Shown: in pieces, positions 1-9,184 of the stretch | Layout: each line of letters begins with the position of its first letter | How positions within the stretch are numbered: position 1 is the first letter of the stretch | Assembly: GCF_011620665.1 (NCBI RefSeq) | Contig: NZ_WOYQ01000021.1 | Span: forward strand, 20,964 to 84,963 | Direction: 5' to 3' | Source of the DNA: Microbacterium sp. | GTDB taxonomy: Bacteria > Actinomycetota > Actinomycetes > Actinomycetales > Microbacteriaceae | Length of the DNA: 64,000 nt | The notes under the pieces: generated by a model | What the model saw: the letters and a program-made list of their open reading frames with translations, nothing else | Told to the model about the DNA's origin: nothing | The model's database searches: none | Program-made: the position numbers and the translations under genes

Positions 1-10
1 GCTCGGACCG

Positions 11-430
11 TTGCTTGCGAGCGCGGCCGTCGGCTACGGCGACGCCGTCGTCGTCCCGGTGCCATCCTCCGCATCGGCGATGCGTCGGCGGGGCTATCCC
101 ACCGCCGAGCTGCTCGCGCGCCGCGGGGGGCTGCAACCCGTACGCCTGCTCTCCGGCACGGGAGCGCCTGCCGATCAGCGCGGACTCGGGCGCACCGATC
201 GAGAACGCAACGTCGCCGGCACGCTGCGCGCCCGCGGCTGTGCGGGCGCGCGGGTCGTGATCGTCGATGACGTCGTGACGACGGGGGCGACGCTCCGAGA
301 GGCCGCACGGGCGCTCGAGGCGGCGGGGGCGTGCGTCATCGGTGCGGCCACGGTGGCCACGACGCTGCGCCCGGGTCACGGAGACGGCGATGCGATCCGG
401 CTTGCACAGCGTCTTGCCTCACGTCAATAG
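11..430 (+). CDS. comF: ComF family phosphoribosyltransferase (5' end probably outside the window)
   Basis: PRTase motif VVIVDDVVTTGATL; VVPVPSSASAMRRRGY and DQRGLGRTDRERNV typical of ComF; ORF begins at the window edge. Confidence 0.85.
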   Translation: MLASAAVGYGDAVVVPVPSSASAMRRRGYPTAELLARRGGLQPVRLLSGTGAPADQRGLGRTDRERNVAGTLRARGCAGARVVIVDDVVTTGATLREAARALEAAGACVIGAATVATTLRPGHGDGDAIRLAQRLASRQ

Positions 431-600
431 GTCCGCGTAGCGTTCCTGTTCGCCTCATGTGAAGTGTCCGGGTAGCGGACCTCTTACGCGAGTCACGTCG
501 CACAGGTGACAGGGACGGCGGGTGTCGATACTCTGGAGATGACAAGGCGAACGAGGGTCCGCCCTTGACCGGGTGGACCCGGATACAAGGAGGTCAGGGA

Positions 601-1265
601 TGGAAACCAGCATCGTCGGCGTGGGAGTGAGCATCACGGATCGCTTCCGGACCGTGACCGAAGAGAAGTCCGCCCGCATCGAGAATCTCGCACCGCGCGC
701 GCAGAAGCTCGAGGTGAAGGTCACCCACCGGGCCTATCACAATGGCAACCGGGAGGAAGAGACGGTCGAGTTGACCGTCACGGGCAAGGGCCCGGTGGTG
801 CGCGCCGAAGCAACCGACGGCGACAAGTTCGCGGCGCTCGACATCGCGGTCGACAAGCTCGCGGAACAGTTGCGGCGCGCGAAGGACAAGCGGGTCGATG
901 CCCGCAATCACCCGCGCGGCGCGAAGCTGGACAAGGAGAGCGGCTCGCTCCAGGGGATCGATGTCGAGCCGGCCTCCGTCGACGCGTTGAGTGCCGTCGA
1001 AGCCGGTGAGCTGAGCATCCTCGCGGGCGGAGCGGAAGACGAGGACTACTCGCCCGTCGTCATCCGATCGAAGAGCTTCGACGCGGAATGGATGACGGTC
1101 GAGGAGGCGGTGGATCGGATGGAGCTCGTCGGCCACGACTTCTTCCTGTTCATCGACGCCCGCACCGACCACCCGAGCGTCGTGTACCGCCGCAAGGGCT
1201 GGGACTATGGCGTCATCGAACTCATGACCACCGCGGCACCCGACGCTGAGGAGCTCGCCTCGTAA
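601..1265 (+). CDS. hpf: ribosome hibernation-promoting factor HPF/RaiA, long form
   Basis: METSIVGVGVSITDRFR... N-terminal S30AE-like domain plus C-terminal PVVIRSKSFDAEWMTVEEAVDRMELVGHDFFLFID..; start chosen at ATG 601 inside ORF 573..1265. Confidence 0.9.
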
Positions 1266-1279
1266 GCGGGCGACTGTGG

Positions 1280-1311
1280 CGGGGGGCGGATGCTGCGGCA
1301 TCCGCCCCCCG
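1280..1311. terminator. perfect 14-bp inverted repeat with 4-nt loop, probable bidirectional terminator
   Basis: cggggggcggatgc-tgcg-gcatccgccccccg, between convergent hpf and the 1324..2664 gene. Confidence 0.75.
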
Positions 1312-1323
1312 CGTTCGGCGGGC

Positions 1324-2664
1324 TCAGTCGAACATGCCGTCCAAGAGGCCGCCGATCACGAGACCGCCCAGGATTCCGCCCATCATGTCGCCGCCGTTGC
1401 CCGTGCGGCGTCGGCCGCCGCCCTGGCTCCACCCGCCGCTCTGGCCCCACCCGCCGTCGTTCGGACGCGACGAGTCGATGTCGCGCTGTGCGAGCTGAAG
1501 CGCTTCGGCGGCGAGTTGACCGCACCGGCGGGCGTCGGTCAGAGCGCGCTCGCGGTCGTCCTCGGCGATGGCTGCCCCGGCGAACGCCGAGAGGTCCTGG
1601 CGCAGGCGTTCCGCTTCGGCCAGTCGCGTGCGCGCATCGGCGCCGATCCACCCGCGGTGGCCGGAGATGACACTGCGCGCCACGCCGAGCTGTCGGTCGG
1701 CATCATCGATCGCGTGCCGCACGTGCGCTTCGGGCAGCACGGGGCGGGCGGCGCGCTCGCGCGCGGCGGCCACCGCGGCGTCCAGAGCGCCGTTGGCTTC
1801 GCGCAGGGTCGTCAGCTCGAGGAACGGGTCGGTCGGCGTTCCCGCGGGCGACAACGTGCCGAGCGCCTTCTCGAGTGCGATGCTGGCCTTCTCGACGCTC
1901 GGGACATGACGCAGATCACGGGCGGTGACGATGTCATCACGCGAATCCTCGACGATCGCGGCGAGCGTCGAGGCCGCGCGCAGCGCTTCGATCTCGTAGG
2001 CGTCCACGGCATTCAGAAGTGTCGTGGCCCGTCGAACCGCTTCCATCGACGTTTCGAGAGCGAGGTTCGCCTGTTCGCGTTGACCCGACTGTCGGCGGGC
2101 TTCCGAGATGTCGGCGCCGTGCCCGGCGAAATCGATCAGCTGGGCCGCTTCGCCGGGATTTCCGGCGATCTTCCGCAGCGCATCAGTCGAGTAGCGTCCG
2201 GCGAGTCGTGCCACGGTCGCTTCGGATCCCGGAAGGCGATCTTTCAGCACGTCGAGGTCGGCACGGATGCCTGCGATGATCTCCGGTGCGCGTCGGGCTC
2301 GGGCGATCGGGGCCGCGAGCGCCTCGGTGCGATCGTCGAGGAGTTCGTCGGCCCACTCGCACAGCTGGATGATCCGTGCGTTGCGGGTGCGCAGTTCCTC
2401 TGCGGTGTCGGGGATCTCGTCGTGGTTCAGCTGATTGAGGTGGAACGCCTCACCGAGGTGCCGGCGCACGGCCGTGAGCGCGTCGCGAAGGTCGCTGGTA
2501 GCCTCCATGCCGAGCTCGATTTCGGCGAACGTCAGCTCGTCTGCGGTGCTCCGCAAGCGCTCGTCCGTCGCCACGAGCGCCGCGTCGGCCTGTCGGCCGA
2601 GCTCGGCGTCCTGCGCGGCAAGCTGCGCGCGCTCCTTCTTGCGGGTGCCCCAGATTCCGGCCAT
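1324..2664 (-). CDS. coiled-coil protein homologous to the C-terminal half of the TPM-domain protein at 45606..47624
   Basis: Long alpha-helical ORF; shares [17 protein letters not shown].(E/Q)AAQL..FA and a Gly-rich GGILGG tail with the TPM-domain protein; no signal peptide or TPM domain; start codon 6 nt after TAGGAT on the minus strand. Confidence 0.75.
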   Translation of the reverse strand: MAGIWGTRKKERAQLAAQDAELGRQADAALVATDERLRSTADELTFAEIELGMEATSDLRDALTAVRRHLGEAFHLNQLNHDEIPDTAEELRTRNARIIQLCEWADELLDDRTEALAAPIARARRAPEIIAGIRADLDVLKDRLPGSEATVARLAGRYSTDALRKIAGNPGEAAQLIDFAGHGADISEARRQSGQREQANLALETSMEAVRRATTLLNAVDAYEIEALRAASTLAAIVEDSRDDIVTARDLRHVPSVEKASIALEKALGTLSPAGTPTDPFLELTTLREANGALDAAVAAARERAARPVLPEAHVRHAIDDADRQLGVARSVISGHRGWIGADARTRLAEAERLRQDLSAFAGAAIAEDDRERALTDARRCGQLAAEALQLAQRDIDSSRPNDGGWGQSGGWSQGGGRRRTGNGGDMMGGILGGLVIGGLLDGMFD

Positions 2665-2796
2665 ACCCCGATCCTAGGTCGGCGGTGGGGCAGCCGTGCC
2701 GCCGTCGGGGGTCGCGCATACGCCTTCTCATGGCGACTCAGAGCATTCCAAGGTCACAGGCCGATAACATGGGTGGGTATGCCCGCAAGGCTTTCG

Positions 2797-2812
2797 TTGC
2801 CGAGCTCGGCAA
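2797..2812. promoter_or_regulatory. perfect 16-bp palindrome in the secA 5' region
   Basis: ttgccgagctcggcaa. Confidence 0.4.
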
Positions 2813-2852
2813 TGGCGACCAGCCGGAAAGCCCGAAAGTATGGAGATCCTCC

Positions 2853-5636
2853 GTGGCCAATCCTCTCGAGAAACTGCTTCGTGCCGGTGAAGGCCGCATC
2901 CTGCGCCGCCTGCAGCAGGTCGCGAAAGCCGTCGGGGCGCTCGAAGCGGAGTACTCGAAGCTCACCGACGACGAGCTGCGCGGCGAGACGGCAGAACTCC
3001 GTGCGCGGCACGAGGCCGGTGAAAGCCTCGACGCGCTGATGCCCGAGGCGTTCGCCGCGGTCCGCGAAGCCGCCCAGCGCACGCTCGGTCAGCGCCCGTA
3101 CGACGTGCAGGTCATGGGCGGAGCGGCTCTCCACCTCGGCAACATCGCGGAGATGAAGACCGGTGAAGGAAAGACCCTCACCGCCACGTTTGCCGTCTAC
3201 CTCAACGCGATCGCCGGCAAGGGTGTCCACGTCATCACGGTCAATGACTTCCTGGCCTCATACCAGTCCGAGCTCATGGGCCGCGTGTACCGCGCCCTCG
3301 GAATGACCACCGGCACGATCGTCTCGGGCCAGACGCCCGAGGTGCGTCGCGAGCAGTACAGCGCCGACATCACATACGGCACGAACAATGAGTTCGGCTT
3401 CGACTATCTTCGCGACAATATGGCTTCGCGAAGCGACGACCTCGTTCAGCGCGGCCACTTCTTCGCCATCGTGGACGAAGTCGACTCGATCCTCATCGAC
3501 GAGGCACGCACCCCCCTCATCATCTCCGGCCCGTCGTCCGGCGAGGCCAACCGCTGGTTCGTCGAGTTCGCGAAGATCGCCAAGACGCTCGAGCCCGGCG
3601 TGGATTACGAGGTCGATGAGAAGAAGCGCACGATCGGCGTGCTCGAACCCGGCATCGAGAAGGTCGAGGACTACCTCGGCATCGACAACCTCTACGAGTC
3701 GGTCAACACGCCCCTGATCTCCTTCCTCAACAACTCGATCAAGGCGCTGGCCCTCTTCAAGCGCGACACCGACTACGTGGTGATGAACGACGAGGTCATG
3801 ATCGTCGACGAGCACACCGGCCGCATCCTCGTCGGGCGGCGCTACAACGAAGGCATCCACCAGGCTATCGAGGCCAAGGAAGCAGTGCCGGTCAAGGCCG
3901 AGAATCAGACGCTCGCGACCGTCACGCTGCAGAACTACTTCCGGCTGTACGAAAAGCTCGCCGGCATGACCGGTACCGCCGAAACCGAAGCGGCCGAGTT
4001 CATGTCGACCTACAAGCTCGGCGTCGTGCCGATCCCCACGAACAAGCCCATGATCCGCACTGATCAGTCCGATCTGGTCTACAAGAACGAGCAGGCCAAG
4101 TTCGCCCAGGTCGTCGAGGACATCGCCCGTCGCCACGAGACCGGTCAGCCGGTCCTCGTCGGCACTGTCAGCGTCGAGAAGAGCGAGTACCTTTCGCGTC
4201 TGCTGGCGAAGAAGGGCGTCAAGCACGAGGTCCTCAACGCGAAGAACCACGCGCGCGAGGCCGAGATCGTCGCTCGCGCCGGTCGATTCGCTGCCGTCAC
4301 TGTCGCGACGAACATGGCCGGTCGCGGCACCGACATCATGCTCGGGGGAAACGCCGAGTTCCTCGCCGTCCAGGAGATGAAGGCGCGGGGCCTTGATCCC
4401 GTCGAGACGCCCGACCAGTACGAGGCCGAGTGGGACGGGGTCTACACGGGCATGCGCGAGCTCGTTGCCGAAGAGGCGACGAAGGTCGTGGACGCCGGTG
4501 GCCTCTACGTCCTGGGCACAGAGCGTCACGAGTCGCGCCGCATCGACAACCAGCTGCGCGGCCGTTCGGGTCGTCAGGGTGATCCCGGCGAGAGCCGGTT
4601 CTACTTGTCGCTCACGGACGACCTGATGCGCCTGTTCCAGTCGGGCGCGGCGGAGGCGATCCTCGCGCGCACGAATTTCCCCGACGATGTGGCGATCGAA
4701 TCCACGATGGTCTCCCGCGCCATTCGCAGCGCGCAGGGGCAGGTCGAGTCGCGCAACGCCGAGATCCGCAAGAACGTGCTCAAGTACGACGACGTCCTCA
4801 ATCGTCAGCGCGAAGCCATCTACGGCGATCGTCGGCACGTACTCGAGGGCGATGATCTGTCGGAGCGGGTCGAGCACTTCATCGAGGATGCCATCGGCGC
4901 CATCATCGATGACCACACCTCCCACGGTCACACCGAGAGCTGGGACTTCGACGCCCTGTGGACCGAGCTGAAGACGCTCTATCCCGTCGGTGTCACGATC
5001 GACGAGGTGGTCGCCGACAGCGGCAGCAGGGGGCGCGTCACCCCTGAGGGTCTCAAGCGCGAGATCCTCTCGGACGCGAAGATCGCCTACGCCGCGCGTG
5101 AGAAGACCCTCGGCGCGGCCGCGACGCGCGAGCTGGAGCGGCGGGTCATTCTGCAGGTGCTCGACCGCCGCTGGCGTGATCACCTGTACGAGATGGACTA
5201 CCTGAAAGACGGAATCGGCCTTCGCGCCATGGCTCAGCGTGACCCGCTGATCGAATACCAGCGCGAGGGCTACCAGATGTTCCAGTCGATGATGGCGCAG
5301 ATCAAGGAGGAATCGGTCGGCTTCCTCTTCAATCTGGATGTCGAAGTTCGCCAGGCCGGCAGTGGAGAAGTCGAAGCAAAGGGTCTGGCCGCGCCCGCAG
5401 TCGAGGCGCAGCGCCTGCAGTACACGGCGCCCAACGACGCCGGCGAGGTCGAGGTCCGCAATGAACGCGGCCAGGTGCAGCAGGCCGCGACGAGCAAGCT
5501 TCGGCGGCCTCAGCAGGCCGCCGAGCCCGCTGCGGAGGCACCGCGGGGCACCTTCGGTCAGCGTGCCGATGCTGCGGCATCCACCGTCGCGCCGCAGAAC
5601 CGTGCGCAGCGCCGCGCGGCCGAGAAGAAGCGGTAG
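2853..5636 (+). CDS. secA: preprotein translocase subunit SecA
   Basis: GTG start [30 protein letters not shown] Walker [36 protein letters not shown] 2685..5636 contains an upstream in-frame extension. Confidence 0.97.
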   Translation: MANPLEKLLRAGEGRILRRLQQVAKAVGALEAEYSKLTDDELRGETAELRARHEAGESLDALMPEAFAAVREAAQRTLGQRPYDVQVMGGAALHLGNIAEMKTGEGKTLTATFAVYLNAIAGKGVHVITVNDFLASYQSELMGRVYRALGMTTGTIVSGQTPEVRREQYSADITYGTNNEFGFDYLRDNMASRSDDLVQRGHFFAIVDEVDSILIDEARTPLIISGPSSGEANRWFVEFAKIAKTLEPGVDYEVDEKKRTIGVLEPGIEKVEDYLGIDNLYESVNTPLISFLNNSIKALALFKRDTDYVVMNDEVMIVDEHTGRILVGRRYNEGIHQAIEAKEAVPVKAENQTLATVTLQNYFRLYEKLAGMTGTAETEAAEFMSTYKLGVVPIPTNKPMIRTDQSDLVYKNEQAKFAQVVEDIARRHETGQPVLVGTVSVEKSEYLSRLLAKKGVKHEVLNAKNHAREAEIVARAGRFAAVTVATNMAGRGTDIMLGGNAEFLAVQEMKARGLDPVETPDQYEAEWDGVYTGMRELVAEEATKVVDAGGLYVLGTERHESRRIDNQLRGRSGRQGDPGESRFYLSLTDDLMRLFQSGAAEAILARTNFPDDVAIESTMVSRAIRSAQGQVESRNAEIRKNVLKYDDVLNRQREAIYGDRRHVLEGDDLSERVEHFIEDAIGAIIDDHTSHGHTESWDFDALWTELKTLYPVGVTIDEVVADSGSRGRVTPEGLKREILSDAKIAYAAREKTLGAAATRELERRVILQVLDRRWRDHLYEMDYLKDGIGLRAMAQRDPLIEYQREGYQMFQSMMAQIKEESVGFLFNLDVEVRQAGSGEVEAKGLAAPAVEAQRLQYTAPNDAGEVEVRNERGQVQQAATSKLRRPQQAAEPAAEAPRGTFGQRADAAASTVAPQNRAQRRAAEKKR

Positions 5637-5720
5637 GACACCCGAAGGCCAGGCCTCGGCCGTCAGCGCGGGGCCACCCGGAGGCGATTGGCCCGCTCGG
5701 GGCGGGGATATCCTGATCCG

Positions 5721-6944
5721 ATGAGCCGCCGTATCCTGGACCAGTCGTCGAAGCTGAAGGACGTCCTCTACGAGATCCGAGGGGCCGCGCTGGTCGAGGC
5801 CGACCGGCTCGAGGCTGATGGCCATCGCATCCTCAAGCTGAACACGGGCAACCCGGCCCTGTTCGGGTTCGAAGCCCCCTTCCAGATCGTGCGAGACATG
5901 ATCGACGCGATTCCGCACGCGCACGGGTACAGCGACAGCCGCGGGATCATGTCGGCCCGCCGAGCGGTCGTCTCGCGGTACGAGGAGGTGCCGGGGTTCC
6001 CGTTGTTCGACCCGGATGACGTGTACCTGGGCAACGGCGTCTCCGAACTCATCACGATGACGATGCAGGCTCTGCTCGACGAAGGCGACGAGGTCCTCAT
6101 CCCGGCACCGGACTATCCGCTGTGGACGGCGATGACGAGCCTTGCCGGCGGCACTCCCGTTCACTATCGGTGTGACAATCAGGACGGCTGGCAGCCAGAC
6201 CTCGAGGACATCCGCTCGAGAGTGACGCCGCGCACGAAGGCCATCGTCGTCATCAACCCGAACAACCCGACCGGCGCCGTGTACTCCCGCGAGATCCTCG
6301 AGGGCATCGTCCAGATCGCGCGTGAGAACGACCTGCTGCTGCTGTCGGACGAGATCTACGACCGGATACTCTTCGACGACGCGCAGCACATTCCGCTGGC
6401 GACCCTCGCTCCGGATCTTCTGTGCCTGACCTACAACGGTCTCTCCAAGACCTATCGCGTGGCGGGGTTCCGCTCCGGCTGGATGGTCATCACCGGGCCG
6501 AAGAAGTACGCGGTGGGGTTCCTCGAGGGCATCCAGCTGCTCGCGTCGACCCGGCTGTGCCCGAACGTCCCCGCGCAGTATGCCGTTCAGGCGGCGCTGT
6601 CGGGCGTGCAGTCGATCGAGGCGCTGATCGCTCCGACGGGTCGGCTCCACGAACAGCGGGATGCCGCGTACGAGGCGCTCGTGAGTATTCCCGGTGTGGA
6701 ATGTCACAGGCCACAGGGTGCCTTGTATGCATTCCCGCGATTGGACCCGGATGTGCACGAGATCCACGACGATGCGAAGTTCGTCTTGGACTTCCTCGTG
6801 GCTGAGCGGGTGCTGCTGGTCCAGGGGACCGGGTTCAGCTGGCCGACGCCGGATCATTTCCGCATCGTGACGCTGCCCGAAGCGCGCGTGCTCACGGAGG
6901 CGATCGAGCGGCTCGGCAACTTCCTGTCGTCGTACCGCCAGTAG
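5721..6944 (+). CDS. pyridoxal phosphate-dependent aminotransferase, AlaA/aspartate aminotransferase class I
   Basis: NTGNPALFGFEAP, INPNNPTGAVYS, SLSKTYRVAGFRSGW-like LSKTYRVAGFRSGWM; TATCCT 6 nt before ATG. Confidence 0.9.
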   Translation: MSRRILDQSSKLKDVLYEIRGAALVEADRLEADGHRILKLNTGNPALFGFEAPFQIVRDMIDAIPHAHGYSDSRGIMSARRAVVSRYEEVPGFPLFDPDDVYLGNGVSELITMTMQALLDEGDEVLIPAPDYPLWTAMTSLAGGTPVHYRCDNQDGWQPDLEDIRSRVTPRTKAIVVINPNNPTGAVYSREILEGIVQIARENDLLLLSDEIYDRILFDDAQHIPLATLAPDLLCLTYNGLSKTYRVAGFRSGWMVITGPKKYAVGFLEGIQLLASTRLCPNVPAQYAVQAALSGVQSIEALIAPTGRLHEQRDAAYEALVSIPGVECHRPQGALYAFPRLDPDVHEIHDDAKFVLDFLVAERVLLVQGTGFSWPTPDHFRIVTLPEARVLTEAIERLGNFLSSYRQ

Positions 6945-6959
6945 CGAAAGGCGGTCAGG

Positions 6960-7391
6960 TCAGAGCAGCGCGAGCGAGGTTGCGCGCCAGCGGCCGTCCC
7001 AGCCTTCGAGGCGGATCGCGACGGCGCGCGTGCGCGCCGGGCCGGCCGAGATGACGACACCCTCGACGACGCCGTCCGCGGGCGAGGCGCAGTGGATCGA
7101 CAGGATGCGGTGGGTGGGACGCGCGGCGGGGACTCCGCGCGCGCTCCGGGCGCGGGCGGTGAGGTTTGCGCGGATCACGAGCGCCCGGTAGGCGTCTTCG
7201 TCGAGCCAGCGGGCGAGCTGGTCGACCTCCCGCACGCCGGCGAGCACCTCGAGGACACCGATCGTGAGATTGCGCAGCAGGGTGGCCGGATCGGGGAGTT
7301 GAGCGGTCGAGCTGCGCTGAGGCGCGAAATACTCCGCCACCTCCAGTGCCGTGCCGGCGCGGCGATCGGGACGTGCGAGTGGGGGAACCAT
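6960..7391 (-). CDS. Rv3235-like family protein
   Basis: MVPPLARPDRR...LLRNLTIGVLEVLAGVREVDQLARWLDEDAYRALVIRA...; AGGAGG Shine-Dalgarno before the ATG; position near secA. Confidence 0.65.
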   Translation of the reverse strand: MVPPLARPDRRAGTALEVAEYFAPQRSSTAQLPDPATLLRNLTIGVLEVLAGVREVDQLARWLDEDAYRALVIRANLTARARSARGVPAARPTHRILSIHCASPADGVVEGVVISAGPARTRAVAIRLEGWDGRWRATSLALL

Positions 7392-7538
7392 GCGGACCTC
7401 CTCTGGGGGGGAGAAAGGGCGGATGCCGGGTCGGCGACGTGGCATGAGTACACCACAGCGCACGCGCCGGTGGGATGAGAATCTTCCAACCTGTGGAGAG
7501 GCTCCGCGCGGACGTGGCCGATCGCCTACCCTCGCGAC

Positions 7539-8135
7539 GTGCGCTGGGATCGCTTCTTCGAAGACCTGGAGGATCAGCTCGACTCCGAATGGGAGGCCGA
7601 GCGCGCCGCGCTGGACACGGAAGCCGAGCGCCTCCGGCTCTCGCGCATACCGATTCGCGAGCGCCTGGTGGCGCTTGCTTCTGCGGGGCATCAGGTCGTG
7701 GTCGATCTCTCCGGCGGAGGGGAGACTGTGGGGACCGTGACCCGGGTCGGGGTGGACTGGTTCGCACTTCAGGCGAACGCGCGGCGGCCCGATGCGTCGC
7801 TGGTGCCGCTGCATGCCGTGATGGCGCTCGGAGCATCGGCCGACGCGGTGCTGTCCAGTGTCCGCGCCGCGGCGCCGGGGACGGCTCTCGCGCAGCGGAT
7901 GACCTTCGGGTTCGTCCTGCGCGACGTCGTGCGACGGCGGATCTACACGACGGTCCAGCTGACCGGTGGCCGCACGCTCTCGGGCACCATCGACCGCGCC
8001 GGATCCGATCACCTCGACCTCGCACTCCACGAGTCCGGCACGCCGCGCCGGGCCGACAACGTCACGGGCTTCCGCATGATCCCGTTCGCCGCCGTCGCCG
8101 TCGTACGCCTGGATGCCGCCGCCGGACTGCCCTGA
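7539..8135 (+). CDS. conserved hypothetical protein
   Basis: GTG start preceded 6 nt by TACCCT; RWDRFFEDLEDQLDSEWEAERAALDTEAERLRLSRIPIRERLVALAS. Confidence 0.7.
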   Translation: MRWDRFFEDLEDQLDSEWEAERAALDTEAERLRLSRIPIRERLVALASAGHQVVVDLSGGGETVGTVTRVGVDWFALQANARRPDASLVPLHAVMALGASADAVLSSVRAAAPGTALAQRMTFGFVLRDVVRRRIYTTVQLTGGRTLSGTIDRAGSDHLDLALHESGTPRRADNVTGFRMIPFAAVAVVRLDAAAGLP

Positions 8136-8157
8136 CGTCCGCAACCCGTCGCTGTCG

Positions 8158-8439
8158 TCAGTCCGGGTTCCGGACCTCGCCGCGGCCCCAGAGCTCGGGG
8201 AAGCTCGCCGCGTTCGACTCGCGCCAGAGAGCGATGCGGCGAGCCTCCTCGGCCTGGTCATCGAGATAGGCGTTGACGCTGTCGGGCTCGATCCGCCAGC
8301 GCCCGGGCCTGCCGACCTTTGTGCCACGCAGCCGGCCGTCGAGGACGAGCGCTATGACCTCATCTACGGGCAGCTGGAGCATCTCCGCGACCTGCGCGGG
8401 CGCGAAGAGGCGAATCCCCGGTTCGGGTGTTTCGGGCAT
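8158..8439 (-). CDS. helix-turn-helix (excisionase/MerR-like) DNA-binding protein
   Basis: LFAPAQVAEMLQLPVDEVIALVLDGRLRGTKVGRPGRWRIEPDSVNAYL; GATAAT 6 nt before the ATG. Confidence 0.8.
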   Translation of the reverse strand: MPETPEPGIRLFAPAQVAEMLQLPVDEVIALVLDGRLRGTKVGRPGRWRIEPDSVNAYLDDQAEEARRIALWRESNAASFPELWGRGEVRNPD

Positions 8440-8482
8440 GAGGTCATTATCTTCCCGCGACGCGCATCGACCATCCGCCCAC

Positions 8483-8514
8483 GCCGCCCTGTGGATAAGC
8501 CGCCCTGTGGATAA
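8483..8514. repeat. tandem 2 x 16-bp perfect repeat, each copy with a consensus DnaA box (TGTGGATAA)
   Basis: gccgccctgtggataa|gccgccctgtggataa; DnaA boxes at 8490-8498 and 8506-8514. Confidence 0.75.
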
Positions 8515-8554
8515 AGAGGGATGCCGGTGAGCGTCGTCGGCGACGATGGACCGC

Positions 8555-9184
8555 ATGAGTGAGACTGCCCCTGCCCGCCCACGCCCCCGGGCTTTCTGGT
8601 CCGATGTGCGCTTCCTCGTCGGCGTCGGCCTGATCGTCGTGTCCATCGCCGGAGTCTGGGTCGTCGTCGCAGCGGCGCGGCAGACCGTTCCGGTCTTCGC
8701 CGCATCGCGCACGATCGTGCCGGGTGAGATCGTGACCTCCGGCGATCTGCAGGTCGTCGAGGTCGCGCTCGGCCGGATAGAGGATGCGTATGCGTCGCCC
8801 GCGAGCTTCGAACCCGGATCCGTGGCCCTCCGCACCGTCACGGCGGGAGAACTGGTGCCGCGGACCGCGATCGGCGCGGCCGAGCAGGCGCGCACCACCA
8901 CGGTCGTGGTGACCAGTGCCACCGCGCTCCCGGCAGCGGTGGGCGCCGGCACGACGGTCGAGGTCTGGGCGGCCCCGCAAATCGAACGCGGAGTCTTCGA
9001 CGTCCCTCGGATCCTGGTCGCCTCGGCGACCGTGGTGTCGGTCGACGACGAGGCGTCGGTGATGGGGAGCGCGGGGAGGGCTGTCGAGCTCGTGATCGAG
9101 CGAGCCGATGTCGCCGACACGCTCGCGGCCGTCGCGGCCGGCGCGAGCATGTCGATCGTGCCGACGGCGGGGATCGCTCGATGA
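8555..9184 (+). CDS. SAF domain-containing membrane protein (CpaB/FlgA-like)
   Basis: N-terminal TM segment LVGVGLIVVSIAGVWVVVAAA, then VPVFAASRTIVPGEIVTSGDLQVVEVAL... and GELVPRTAIG. Confidence 0.8.
   Translation: MSETAPARPRPRAFWSDVRFLVGVGLIVVSIAGVWVVVAAARQTVPVFAASRTIVPGEIVTSGDLQVVEVALGRIEDAYASPASFEPGSVALRTVTAGELVPRTAIGAAEQARTTTVVVTSATALPAAVGAGTTVEVWAAPQIERGVFDVPRILVASATVVSVDDEASVMGSAGRAVELVIERADVADTLAAVAAGASMSIVPTAGIAR

Noticed and set aside
1276-3039. 587-aa plus-strand ORF
   Set aside because: Overlaps the minus-strand coiled-coil gene and runs into secA out of frame; composition is arginine/glycine-rich shadow type.
5560-5636. SecA C terminus without a Cys-rich SEC-C zinc motif
   Set aside because: Absence is visible (ends ..[11 protein letters not shown]) but I cannot show it is unusual for this lineage.
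3258-6857. 1199-aa minus-strand ORF opposite secA and the aminotransferase
   Set aside because: High-GC antisense shadow of two convincing plus-strand genes; translated residues show no recognisable family motifs.
7489-7497. TGTGGAGAG as a third DnaA box near 7.5 kb
   Set aside because: Only 7/9 match and isolated.
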